This document shows positions 1 through 8,750 of a DNA stretch of 64,000 bases, piece after piece. Positions within the stretch are counted from its first letter, which is position 1; the number at the start of each line of letters is the position of its first letter. The notes beneath the pieces are model-generated. The model worked only from the letters and a program-made list of their open reading frames with translations. It did not search any database and was not told the origin of the DNA. The stretch comes from CAKZNE01 sp964485405 (lineage in GTDB: Bacteria; Bacteroidota; Bacteroidia; Flavobacteriales; Schleiferiaceae), in assembly GCA_964485405.1 (NCBI GenBank), contig CAZAJG010000010.1, forward strand, positions 39,463 through 103,462, given 5' to 3'. The translations under genes and the position numbers were made by a program.

Positions 1-175
1 TTGGCTCTTTGGTGATGAACTCTATTTTAAAGTAGAACTTGGTTATTCTATGATTTTTTATGATTTGGAAAGTGTAAATGCCTTTTTGTTTGAAGCATAC
101 TCTGTTGAAATCACACCAGAAATAGACTTTTTGCAATTGTTAAATGGAAGAATTGGAGTTGGCTATCGGTTTTAA
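1..175 (+). CDS. C-terminal end of a probable outer-membrane beta-barrel protein (partial)
   Basis: Frame 2 is open from the window edge to a TAA at 173-175 and gives 57 residues ending in GVGYRF. Alternating polar and hydrophobic residues and a terminal phenylalanine are typical of the last strand of an outer-membrane beta barrel, which is recognised by the BAM assembly machinery. The start and most of the protein lie outside the window, so the family cannot be named. Confidence is good for a coding end and moderate for the barrel interpretation. Confidence 0.55.
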   Translation, partial: WLFGDELYFKVELGYSMIFYDLESVNAFLFEAYSVEITPEIDFLQLLNGRIGVGYRF

Positions 176-292
176 ACAAAACGCACAAGTAAAATCCTTA
201 TAATCAGAACTTAAACTCTCTCTAAAATTCTTTAAACACCCACTTTTTCTTTCTACAGAAAGTGATATATTTGGGTAAACTATACTCTACTC

Positions 293-1069
293 ATGCCATT
301 ACTCTCTTTGGACCAAGCCCAACTTGCCATTAGCCTTTGGGACGAAAAACGCCAATCTTACAACTTGGTGATTGAATACCTATCACCAAACCAAGCTTTT
401 AGGCTGTCAAAAGAGGATTACATGTCACATATAGAATCTTCAGATTCTGAAACGGTACATGCTTATTTAGGGATTGACAGCGAGGGTACACTGATTTTAA
501 TTTGGGTTCCCGGGGATTTTAGAGATTCTAAAAGTGAGGAAGAACCAACCTTTGTTTACAGTACACTTGAATCTATGGCAGAACCTTCTTACCTGGTAGA
601 TACAATTGTAGAGGTAAAAACTCATGTGATAGAAATTGAATCAGACCTATCTTTTTCCAGCAGCAACTCATTTTCCCAAAAAGACTACCTCGGTTCGGAT
701 AATGCACTCCCTTCTTCTGAAGCCTATATTCGCATCAATAGTTGGTCTAAAAGTTATCTAGACTGGGCCTATATGACCCTACAAAGCGATAGGGAAATTG
801 TTAGAGTTTTCTCTGTTCCAATGAATGATTTGCAAGGATTATTCGGCATAGCCGCCCCTCCACTTCCAGGAGTAAATATGATTAAGATTTTTATGGGGCT
901 TTACTTTAGCCCTATAGCTGGTTTTGAAATTCCAGATCTTATCCTAGCTGGAGATCGAACCAACCCTACTGGGATTGTTGAATTACCTGGAACCAAAAAA
1001 TATAATGAGGCTACAGATTTGATAAGACCTTGCCCTCCCTTTTGTAATGATGGCTATTTTGTTTTTTGA
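293..1069 (+). CDS. Hypothetical protein, 258 aa
   Basis: An ATG-started ORF of 258 codons with normal composition and no convincing shadow on the other strand. It has no signal peptide, membrane segment or family motif that I recognise. The C-terminus carries a short Cys-Pro-rich stretch (RPCPPFCNDG) followed by hydrophobic residues. The next gene starts 15 bp downstream, so it is probably co-transcribed with the membrane protein and two-component pair, although nothing visible ties it to signalling. Function unknown. Confidence 0.6.
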   Translation: MPLLSLDQAQLAISLWDEKRQSYNLVIEYLSPNQAFRLSKEDYMSHIESSDSETVHAYLGIDSEGTLILIWVPGDFRDSKSEEEPTFVYSTLESMAEPSYLVDTIVEVKTHVIEIESDLSFSSSNSFSQKDYLGSDNALPSSEAYIRINSWSKSYLDWAYMTLQSDREIVRVFSVPMNDLQGLFGIAAPPLPGVNMIKIFMGLYFSPIAGFEIPDLILAGDRTNPTGIVELPGTKKYNEATDLIRPCPPFCNDGYFVF

Positions 1070-1084
1070 CTGTAAAAAGGTCGC

Positions 1085-1735
1085 ATGGAATATTTGTTTA
1101 ATGGCTTAATCATAACTGCCTACTGCTCCTTGGTATTATCAGCCATAACGGGAATTTTCTTCTTTAGGCAATTGCCAATTGGCCTTAAGAGGCTTTCCCT
1201 CTTTTTAGTAAGCCGAGTTCTAATAGAAGGGCTCTCTGAGTTGAGCAACTGGTGCCATCAACCTAATTTATGGTTATTGCATTATCATGTTTTATTTGAG
1301 TTTATTCTCATCACTTGGATTTATAGGGACATTTTTAAAGCTTCAAAAGTTTGGACGTTGAAGGTTTCCATAGGTATCTTAATCCTATCGGGTCTAAGGA
1401 TTGCGAGCGAATTAGATCTAAAAAATAAAACTTTATGGGAGCTTCTCTCCAATTTATGGGTTCATATTTCTATTATTTTTCTTTCCTGTACCTACCTCTA
1501 CCGGCACATACTTATCGGTTCAAAACCCGTTAAGCCCTACTTCTTTTGGATTAATGCCGGTTTACTTTGTTGGTTTTCATCCACATTAATAACAGATCTC
1601 ACCTTTAGCGATTTTCTTGAGCAACCAAAGGAAGCTGCTATTCGACTATGGATGGTGAATTTAATTATAGGGATAGGCTTTTATGTTCTATGTGGGCTCA
1701 GCTTTTACAAGTGGCGTAACAAACAGCACTTATGA
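1085..1735 (+). CDS. Polytopic membrane protein of unknown function
   Basis: The 216-residue protein is almost entirely hydrophobic, with about six or seven predicted transmembrane helices (for example around residues 5-26, 60-80, 90-107, 120-140, 150-168 and 188-207) joined by short loops. Its stop codon overlaps the ATG of the histidine kinase (ATGA-type overlap at 1732-1735), so the two are translationally coupled. In Bacteroidota, small multi-TM proteins often precede short histidine kinases and may act as a sensory partner. That role is inferred from position only. Confidence 0.7.
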   Translation: MEYLFNGLIITAYCSLVLSAITGIFFFRQLPIGLKRLSLFLVSRVLIEGLSELSNWCHQPNLWLLHYHVLFEFILITWIYRDIFKASKVWTLKVSIGILILSGLRIASELDLKNKTLWELLSNLWVHISIIFLSCTYLYRHILIGSKPVKPYFFWINAGLLCWFSSTLITDLTFSDFLEQPKEAAIRLWMVNLIIGIGFYVLCGLSFYKWRNKQHL

Positions 1736-2466
1736 TCAGCAACTACACCCTCATTGTTGTCATTGTCTTGCTACTCTCAATCGTTATGGTGTTTTTGGCT
1801 AAAGTGGCAAATCACAAGGTTTTAAGCGAAAAAAATAAGCTGCAACAAACCCAGCTTAAACATCAAAAAGAATTGATCCGCATCAACTTTGAGGCGCAAG
1901 AAAAAGAACGCAAACGCATTGCGCACGAATTGCACGATGAAGTAGGTGCTAAGCTGCATATCATAAATATGATGCTAAAAAATCAACAAGCTGATTCTAA
2001 AGAAAAAATCTTAAACTTAACCGATACTACCCTAGATTCTGTAAGGAGGATTTCGCATGAAATGTACCCACCTATGCTTGAAGAGTTTGGACTCGAGTTT
2101 AGCCTTCAACAAATGCAAGCCCAGTTGAATGAAGGATACCGCTTCTATCTTTCCTTTCTGGAAAAAAGGAAAATTCCCATTCAAATAGAGGTTCAGCTCC
2201 TTCGCATTATTCAAGAGTTTATATCCAATACTATAAAACACGCACGTGCAAATGAAATTGGAGTTCAAATAAAGAGCTCTTCTTCTCATCTTAAAGTGCG
2301 ACTCTTTGACAATGGAAGGGGAGTCAATCCTTCCGTTCAAAACAAAGGTTTAGGTATTTCAAGCATTCAATCTAGATTGGAGTTTTTAGAGGGTAAATAC
2401 AAATGGAAATCTATTCCAAACCAAGGAACACGTTTAATAAGCATAATGAACTATGAAGAAGATTAA
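1732..2466 (+). CDS. Sensor histidine kinase, HisKA_3 (NarL/DesK-like) type
   Basis: This 244-residue membrane-anchored kinase has one N-terminal TM helix (residues 5-23) and a coiled-coil linker. The HisKA_3 dimerisation domain has its H-box around the phospho-accepting His65 (RIAHELHDEVG). A C-terminal HATPase_c domain follows, with an N-box near 160 (FISNTIKHARANE) and a G-box near 195-206 (DNGRGV, KGLGI). There is no periplasmic sensor domain, so sensing may depend on the upstream membrane protein. It overlaps the response regulator gene by 14 bp and is expected to phosphorylate it. Confidence 0.88.
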   Translation: MISNYTLIVVIVLLLSIVMVFLAKVANHKVLSEKNKLQQTQLKHQKELIRINFEAQEKERKRIAHELHDEVGAKLHIINMMLKNQQADSKEKILNLTDTTLDSVRRISHEMYPPMLEEFGLEFSLQQMQAQLNEGYRFYLSFLEKRKIPIQIEVQLLRIIQEFISNTIKHARANEIGVQIKSSSSHLKVRLFDNGRGVNPSVQNKGLGISSIQSRLEFLEGKYKWKSIPNQGTRLISIMNYEED

Positions 2467-3151
2467 AATAGCGTTGGTAGACGATGAACAGCTGTTTATT
2501 GAAGGGCTATCTCATATGCTAAAAGATGGTGATAAGCTTACAATTACTGGCAAATTTAATGACGGGGATGCCTTTTTACAATCTCTGGAACAACAAACTC
2601 CAGAAAGGCTTCCTGATGTGGTATTACTTGATTTAAAAATGACTCCTAAAAACGGTATTGAAACGGCTGCGGATTTGAATATCTTCTACCCTGAAATCAA
2701 GATTATTATACTTTCCACTTACTACAACAAGAGTTTTGTCGGGTACATCTTTAAACTTGGTGTAAATGCCTTTCTATCCAAATCTATCGACAAAGAAGAA
2801 CTCTTAAGAGCCATTCAGGCCGTTCATCAATCCAATTTATACCTCACTCCAGAAGACAATCTTTGCATACTCGAATACTTAAAAGCCCCTATCTCCCCAG
2901 GAAGTCTATTCAACCCAAAAGAGGATCTAACTGATCGTGAAATCGAAGTGCTCCAACTCATTTGCGATCAAAAAACAAATAAAGAAATAGCGGACCAGCT
3001 CTACTTAAGTAAGAGAACCGTAGACGGGCACCGAATGAATCTGATTGAAAAAACAGGAGCGCGAAATACAGCAGGCTTAGTCATGTACGCAATTCATAAC
3101 AAGATTATTAGTCTAGAAGAATTTAACTTAAAACAGACCATAGGCCTGTAA
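2453..3151 (+). CDS. Response regulator, REC plus LuxR-type HTH (NarL family)
   Basis: A receiver domain occupies residues 1-125, with the acidic pair near Asp10/Asp11, phospho-acceptor Asp60 (VVLLDLKM) and a conserved Lys near 107. A LuxR/GerE helix-turn-helix lies at about 158-220 (LTDREIEVLQLI ... NKEIADQLYLSKRTVDGHR). It is the expected partner of the overlapping kinase gene and should act as a DNA-binding transcription factor. The last gene of a four-gene operon-like set; the targets are unknown. Confidence 0.9.
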   Translation: MKKIKIALVDDEQLFIEGLSHMLKDGDKLTITGKFNDGDAFLQSLEQQTPERLPDVVLLDLKMTPKNGIETAADLNIFYPEIKIIILSTYYNKSFVGYIFKLGVNAFLSKSIDKEELLRAIQAVHQSNLYLTPEDNLCILEYLKAPISPGSLFNPKEDLTDREIEVLQLICDQKTNKEIADQLYLSKRTVDGHRMNLIEKTGARNTAGLVMYAIHNKIISLEEFNLKQTIGL

Positions 3152-3376
3152 GCCTGTTCTCCATACATCCATTTCGGCCCCGTCTTTTCACGGACTAATA
3201 CCAGGTTTTTATACCTGTATTTAAAATCAGGCTTTTACAACCTATTGATAGCTAGCGCTTTTTATGAGATTTGGATTGTCAAACTTCGGTTTAATGGCCA
3301 TAAAACATTTGATAGCTTGATGGGAAATGCCCAACTCCCTCTTTTAAAGATTGGACCAAAACTTAAAACAATTACG

Positions 3377-3994
3377 ATGGATAGTATCGAAATTACCTTT
3401 GTTAACCTCTCGGAGGACATGAACAACTCTGAAGTGGTTATTTTTCAGAAAAACGTTGCTACAAACTTTGAAGAAATTGCTGTTGCCTGGCGTGTAATTA
3501 AAAATTGTGGAAGAAACTGGACAAATACGTTTAGCTATCCCATGAATTTTGACGTTGCCGCAAAAGATTCTTTTGGTAACGTTTCTAACCTTCAAGCCGC
3601 TCAAAACGGACAAAAGTGGGATGTAGTATATTCTCCTTCAGGAGACGTTTTACAGCTTGACACGGATCCTGCTGCCAGTTTAACTGAAGTAGAAGTAAAA
3701 AACACCCTTAGCTCTGGATCTATTGATGCTCAAATTTATAAGGATGGTTTGTTACTCTCTACCAAAACAGGTGTTAGCCCACAACAAAAAGCGGTTTTTG
3801 AATTTAAACCAACCATTTGGGTAGGTGTTGTATCGCAAGTAGTTCAAGGTGCAGTAATGAACTCTGCTATTTTAAGTGATATCAATACAGAGATTTCTCT
3901 TTTAGGTATCAACTCTGCCAACTTGATTATGACAGGGGGTGGAACCGGAGCCTCAGCTACTCCATTCCAATTCCATTTAGAACCTACCTCGTAG
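3377..3994 (+). CDS. Hypothetical protein at the head of the CdtB-like operon
   Basis: The frame is open from a TTG at 3245, but I prefer the internal ATG at 3377, which gives 205 residues starting MDSIEITF; the extra upstream residues look non-native. The protein is beta-rich with no signal peptide or TM helix. The first half (FVNLSEDMNNSEVVIFQKN ... WRVIKNCGRNW) and a second half rich in Ser/Thr and small residues suggest a beta-sandwich, but no family is recognised. It lies 67 bp upstream of the CdtB-like nuclease gene on the same strand and is probably its operon partner. Confidence 0.6.
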   Translation: MDSIEITFVNLSEDMNNSEVVIFQKNVATNFEEIAVAWRVIKNCGRNWTNTFSYPMNFDVAAKDSFGNVSNLQAAQNGQKWDVVYSPSGDVLQLDTDPAASLTEVEVKNTLSSGSIDAQIYKDGLLLSTKTGVSPQQKAVFEFKPTIWVGVVSQVVQGAVMNSAILSDINTEISLLGINSANLIMTGGGTGASATPFQFHLEPTS

Positions 3995-4061
3995 ATCATT
4001 TCTTGGAAGACTCCACCTCGGTGTGAGTCTTCCAATTTTTCTAAAACAAAAATACCTCCTT

Positions 4062-4730
4062 ATGAAAATAGTTAACTGGAATATGCAAGGTGCTAATCAC
4101 ACCTTAGAAAACAAGTGGAACCAAGGCGTTGCCAACCTCTTAAACCATGTGGATGTTTGTTCCCTTCAAGAATGTGGAGGTATCCCTCCTTCTGCCCAGC
4201 TTTTAGAGGCAAATGTAGCCGGAATTGATGGGCTAAAAATGTATACTTGGGGTACGAGCCGAGCAACTAAGTACATTTTATACTTTCCATGGGATGTGGC
4301 TGGAAACAGATGCAATTTAGCGGTAGTTTCAAATATTAGACCTATTGATCCAGCAAACGATGGATTTCTATTTTATCCAGATTTCCTGCCTGTGCACAGA
4401 CCCGTTATAGGCATGATGGTCAACAATATCGCCATTTTTAGCATTCATGCGATAAGTGGTGGTGGTAACGATGCTCCTGGTTTAATTAATAAAGTAGACA
4501 CGAGTATGGCTGGAAGCAACTGGACGGTTTCAGGAGATTATAACCGCACTCCAGGTAGCATGGTAGGCACCGGTGGTGTTATTTGTCCTCCAAATCAAAA
4601 TACATACTCTGTATTGAATCCTTATTCTCAAATCGACTACATGATTAAGAGTGGTGGACTTAGTATTAATGGAGAGGTTCTAACCTCCGTAATTCTATCC
4701 GATCATTATCCTGTGCTTTACGATGTATAA
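4062..4730 (+). CDS. CdtB-like endonuclease/exonuclease/phosphatase-fold protein
   Basis: Starting at the ATG at 4062 (the frame also opens at a GTG at 4023), the 222-residue protein carries the DNase I-fold signature in CdtB order: NWNMQGA near the start, LQECG with Glu37, FSIHAISGGGNDA with His129, SGDYNRTP with Asp159/Asn161, QIDYMI with Asp192, and C-terminal SDHYPV with Asp214-His215. CdtB subunits of cytolethal distending toxins are DNases or phosphatases delivered to host nuclei. No CdtA or CdtC lectin subunit lies nearby and there is no signal peptide, so delivery and target are unknown. The active site looks intact. The CdtB-like fold is well supported; a toxin role is inferred. Confidence 0.8.
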   Translation: MKIVNWNMQGANHTLENKWNQGVANLLNHVDVCSLQECGGIPPSAQLLEANVAGIDGLKMYTWGTSRATKYILYFPWDVAGNRCNLAVVSNIRPIDPANDGFLFYPDFLPVHRPVIGMMVNNIAIFSIHAISGGGNDAPGLINKVDTSMAGSNWTVSGDYNRTPGSMVGTGGVICPPNQNTYSVLNPYSQIDYMIKSGGLSINGEVLTSVILSDHYPVLYDV

Positions 4731-4757
4731 AACTTTTTAACTCAATTCCATAAAATT

Positions 4758-5219
4758 ATGACAACAACAAACTCCACGGAAACCGTAGAATTACCCATGG
4801 GTTCAGGAAATATCATTTTCGAGTTTTCTTTTTCGCCCGACAATCCACTTAGCCCTCCGTATATACCCAGCTCCCCTCCTACCTTAGATATAGATGCCAC
4901 CGAATTGGAAGACGAAGGTTTAACTCTTCAAACCCAAAACGACAGCACAAGTGAGTTACCTTTTCCCTATGTGCAATGTTTGGTTTACCGATCCGAATAC
5001 CCTGAGAACTATTTTTTATGGAGTGGAACATTGGAGGTTAGCCCTCCGGTAAGCTTTGAATTGACCTATGATGATGGTCAAAATATAAATGGCGAATTCT
5101 GGCAATATCAGAACCTAAGCTTTGGTCAATACTATGTTTTTTTTGATGTAGAATATGGCATAGATGCCGAGTACCATTACGAAGGGAATATGGCACAGAT
5201 TCCGTCCCCAACAACCTAA
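4758..5219 (+). CDS. Small beta-rich protein paralogous to the N-terminus of the next gene
   Basis: A 153-residue protein without signal peptide. From about residue 70 onward it aligns by eye with residues 30-115 of the following 952-residue protein: both share a Y/L-V-Y-R-x-(E/D)-(Y/H)-P motif, (L/F)W-(S/E)-G-(T/A)-L, an (F/Q)-(E/L)-(L/S)-(T/S)-Y block, an aromatic-rich strand and a final H-(Y/F)-E-G-N-(M/V) before IP. An intra-operon duplication of one domain is likely. The first 60 residues contain a Pro/Ser-rich stretch. Function unknown. Confidence 0.65.
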   Translation: MTTTNSTETVELPMGSGNIIFEFSFSPDNPLSPPYIPSSPPTLDIDATELEDEGLTLQTQNDSTSELPFPYVQCLVYRSEYPENYFLWSGTLEVSPPVSFELTYDDGQNINGEFWQYQNLSFGQYYVFFDVEYGIDAEYHYEGNMAQIPSPTT

Positions 5220-5230
5220 AAACCAAAACC

Positions 5231-8089
5231 ATGTACAAGTTCGTATTAACAGACAGCGATAAAACCTTTGTTTTTGATTTCACCTTTCCTGATGATGAAA
5301 CCATTCTTTCGGAAGGATCAAACTCCACCTGCCGCTACGTTAAATACGAACTTTACCGTAACGATCATCCCGATAAAATTTGGTTTTGGGAAGGTGCCTT
5401 ATGTGTGAACCAAAAAGAAGCTTTTCAACTCTCTTATCCAGATCAGATTGACATTAAGGGTTGGATTACACTTTATCAAGATGGAAATCAGGACTATATT
5501 TTTATGGATTGCCACTATGGCTATAAATACCAAGAGCATTTTGAAGGCAATGTAATGCTCATACCCGAAGGGATTCCAATAGACCTAATTCCAATTGATC
5601 CTGTCGACCCAATCGATCCAGCAGATGATCCCGCTATGGAAGACATGATTATCTCCAGTGATTACGATGATCTTTTTCCTTATTTATACCTTAGAAAGTG
5701 GCCCGATTTAAAAGCACAAGATCAAAGTTTCTTCATGCTTTATGAGCCTCTTTCCAGCCCTCCTACTGCCAATTTTTATTCAAGTTTATTACAGTTTTTC
5801 AATAGCGATGGAAGCCCGCTACCTAATGCCAGAGTGGATATTTTACAACAAGCTTATCTATTTGTAAATAACGCTCCCCCTTACACCGGTGAATACCTAG
5901 AGAGCATAAAGGACCTTCCCTTCCCTTATAATTTATTTGCTCGATTTTATAATGAAATCCGACTTTTAGATCTTATAAAACCTATAGGCTGGGACTCTTT
6001 CTTATATGAGGTATTCTTAAAAAACAAGGAGGAAATTATTGAAGAAATTGACCCCAATCAATATACCAGTATCAAAGATCAACTTTGGCAAAATGTTTTC
6101 GCACTTAGTATTATAAACACCTACAACGAAAAGGGCTTAGAGGACTATATAAAATCACTCTTGGTATTTCACATTCTAGATGCCGTTTTATTCTCCTCAT
6201 CCCATATAGAGTGGAGCGATATGCAAAAGCTAATTGAAGCGTCCGTTGTACTACCCCAACCTGTTTTCCCTCTACCTCTATTTGACGATCAAAATACCAG
6301 CACAGAAAACATCAAGGGCAGCATTATTCCTTATGCGATTGGAGATTTGCAAATGATTCAGCACAAACTCCTAGCCTACAGGGCTGGAGAAGTGGCTCAT
6401 ATAGAGAATGTTTTACCTGGAGAACTAAAAGAGGTAAGCAATTCCACACTACAAGAAACACAAGAACATACATCAGAATCTACCGAAAACGTAAGGGAAA
6501 GCGAAGATCAATGGCGAGGTAATTTAGAAAGCCTAAGCAATGAAATTGACAAAACCATCAATCAAACTCAAAACCAAACGGATAACTACGACCAACTTAA
6601 AATCTCCTATGGCCCACCCACAACCGGTGATTATTCTGGCAGTATAAGCTATGATGAAACCCTAAACAATACGGATAAGAGCACAGGGCTTCAATTCGCA
6701 AAACAAATATTGAATAAAACCATCGCCCGGATGGCTCAAAAACTCAGTATTTCCTATCAAAAAAATCAGATTCACCGAAAAGAAGAAGCTACCACGCACA
6801 CCTTGGATAACAGGACTGGAAAAACTCCAATACGGGGAGTTTACGCTTGGGTAAATAAGATTTATTCTGCCCGTGTGGTAAATTATGGAAACCGGTTTTT
6901 GCTGGAGTTTTTAATTGACAAACCAGCATTAAATGTAGCTAATGAACTTGATCTGGCTGAAGGTTTGATTCCCCTGACTGAACTATCGCCTCCTATTCAA
7001 TCCTTTGAAGATATTACGCTAGAGAACTATAGCTCTTTAGCTGCTCAGTACGGAGTGCAAAATGTAGCCATTCCTCCTGTGCAGCAAAAAACGGTGTATA
7101 CCTTTTTTAATGAAGACAAGGCACTTACAGCTCAAATGCTTCAAATACCTGAAGCCTATGTCCCCATTACTGCAGATATCAGTTATCAAACCCAAAACGA
7201 TTTACAACTGATTGTTGGAGATCAAATTATCCTTTTAAACCCAGGAGAAAACTCGGCAAATGCCTCCTCCTTATGTCATTGCACTGAAGATTTAACAAAG
7301 ATGTATGAGCCCGATTGTGAGGTGTTGTCAATCCCTGTGGTATTAAGTGCAATCGTGGCTTATACATCGCCCCCAGAAAGTTCCGATTACTTTATTTCCG
7401 TAGGTTTAAGCTGTGCACCTTCCTTAAGGATTATGAATACTTGGAAAAGAGAAGTATATGATGCACTGATTAAAGCACAGGAAAAAAATAAAGAGCAAGC
7501 CATTCATCTGCTAAAGTCACCTGCTAAAATAAACAGGCAAATCCCAAAAGAATGGGTCAATCTAGAAGTAATTCAATCTTGTCAAAATCTGTTATATCAA
7601 GTGCATCTTAAAAAAGCGACTCCAGCAGAGCCCATTCTATCCCCTCCAGCTACAGAGGTTAACAAACCTGCATTTTACGAATTCTTTAATAGCAGTATGG
7701 AATGGACAGAAGCTACATATGCCTTTTCCGATAAAAACGCTCCAGCCTTAATGGAAAGGATCAGTTTATCCCTATTGGGTAATGAATTGGGAAATACAGC
7801 TGCAGAATACTTAGAGTCCGATATGCTCCGAGTGATGGTACCTATACAACCTAGCTTTAATTATAGAATGTTGTATTTCCTACAAACGGGACTGATCAGT
7901 TACATCAGTGACTCCATTACCCCAATAACAGAAAACACAGAAATCATTGCCGCCAGCCTTAAAAAAACGGAAAAGACGGGAGCTAAAGCCAACACTCTCT
8001 CCCGAGAAAGCTGGGAGATCGTAGTACCTACCAATATGCAATGGCTTCAAGATAAAAACACACTACCTACTTATACCTCTAAACTCTAA
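5231..8089 (+). CDS. Large 952-residue protein of the CdtB-like operon, possible structural or carrier component
   Basis: The N-terminal domain (1-115) is homologous to the preceding small protein and is followed by an Ile-Asp-Pro repeat linker (about 118-138). The central region holds helical segments and, near 375-400, an IGDLQMIQHKLLAYRAGEVAHIENV stretch. A Gln/Thr/Glu-rich segment (about 405-450) has coiled-coil character, and the C-terminal half is beta-rich. I recall the AGEVAHIENV type of motif from large uncharacterised bacterial proteins, but no function can be assigned. There is no signal peptide or T9SS domain. Spacing of 11 bp on both sides places it firmly inside the operon. Confidence 0.7.
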   Translation: MYKFVLTDSDKTFVFDFTFPDDETILSEGSNSTCRYVKYELYRNDHPDKIWFWEGALCVNQKEAFQLSYPDQIDIKGWITLYQDGNQDYIFMDCHYGYKYQEHFEGNVMLIPEGIPIDLIPIDPVDPIDPADDPAMEDMIISSDYDDLFPYLYLRKWPDLKAQDQSFFMLYEPLSSPPTANFYSSLLQFFNSDGSPLPNARVDILQQAYLFVNNAPPYTGEYLESIKDLPFPYNLFARFYNEIRLLDLIKPIGWDSFLYEVFLKNKEEIIEEIDPNQYTSIKDQLWQNVFALSIINTYNEKGLEDYIKSLLVFHILDAVLFSSSHIEWSDMQKLIEASVVLPQPVFPLPLFDDQNTSTENIKGSIIPYAIGDLQMIQHKLLAYRAGEVAHIENVLPGELKEVSNSTLQETQEHTSESTENVRESEDQWRGNLESLSNEIDKTINQTQNQTDNYDQLKISYGPPTTGDYSGSISYDETLNNTDKSTGLQFAKQILNKTIARMAQKLSISYQKNQIHRKEEATTHTLDNRTGKTPIRGVYAWVNKIYSARVVNYGNRFLLEFLIDKPALNVANELDLAEGLIPLTELSPPIQSFEDITLENYSSLAAQYGVQNVAIPPVQQKTVYTFFNEDKALTAQMLQIPEAYVPITADISYQTQNDLQLIVGDQIILLNPGENSANASSLCHCTEDLTKMYEPDCEVLSIPVVLSAIVAYTSPPESSDYFISVGLSCAPSLRIMNTWKREVYDALIKAQEKNKEQAIHLLKSPAKINRQIPKEWVNLEVIQSCQNLLYQVHLKKATPAEPILSPPATEVNKPAFYEFFNSSMEWTEATYAFSDKNAPALMERISLSLLGNELGNTAAEYLESDMLRVMVPIQPSFNYRMLYFLQTGLISYISDSITPITENTEIIAASLKKTEKTGAKANTLSRESWEIVVPTNMQWLQDKNTLPTYTSKL

Positions 8090-8099
8090 AACAACTGGC

Positions 8100-8750
8100 A
8101 TGCGAACACTCTCAAACGATTCTCCAGTAGGTTCAATCATAGCCTATGCAGGACGACTTAGCACACCCAACGTAAATCCCCTAAAGGATCAACAAGATTA
8201 CCCAACAGTTGCACAAGAAACCGGTTTAACCAATAATGTAGAAGCCTTTGGTTGGACGGTATGCGATGGCAAACAACTTTACGTTAAAGACTATCCAGAA
8301 CTGTATCAAGCTCTCGGCACTTTGTACAATCAAAGTTCAGATCCTACCGATATGGATGACAAAGATGCTCTGTTTCGAGTGCCCGATTATAGAGGCTACT
8401 TTTTGAGGGGCGCATCCGGTAGCTCTGAAAACGATCCGGATCAGAGCGAAAGAGAATACACCAATGGCAGCAGTGTTTCAGGCACTAGCGATGATGTTGG
8501 ATCGATTCAACAAGACGCTTTGCAAACGCATGAGCATACCTATTCCGAAACTACAGCTACAGCTACCAACGCGGGTGACGTACCCGGAAGTACGCTTACA
8601 ACTGAAGAGCAGGTTTTAACGGGCGAGCCTACCAACAATATCGTACCTGCTTCGAATACGGTTAAAACCAGTGACGAAGAAACGCGTCCAAAGAATTTTT
8701 ATGTGTATTATTTAATCAAGTACGCTTATGTTCAAGGATTTGGTTCATAA
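8100..8750 (+). CDS. Phage tail-collar-like protein
   Basis: The 216-residue protein begins with a tail-collar motif (VGSIIAYAGRLS), then GWTVCDGKQL, YPELYQALGTLY, FRVPDYRGYFLRGAS and, at the C-terminus, RPKNFYVYYLIKYA. This order is that of the tail-collar / microcystin-dependent-protein family found in phage tail fibres and in secreted bacterial fibres, where it contributes to trimerisation or receptor binding. No phage structural genes are present, so a non-phage role within the CdtB-like operon is likely. The 3' end overlaps the glycosyltransferase gene by 23 bp. Confidence 0.8.
   Translation: MRTLSNDSPVGSIIAYAGRLSTPNVNPLKDQQDYPTVAQETGLTNNVEAFGWTVCDGKQLYVKDYPELYQALGTLYNQSSDPTDMDDKDALFRVPDYRGYFLRGASGSSENDPDQSEREYTNGSSVSGTSDDVGSIQQDALQTHEHTYSETTATATNAGDVPGSTLTTEEQVLTGEPTNNIVPASNTVKTSDEETRPKNFYVYYLIKYAYVQGFGS

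Noticed and set aside
8100..8750. Prophage remnant
   Set aside because: A tail-collar-like protein alone is not a prophage; no capsid, terminase, portal or other tail genes are nearby.
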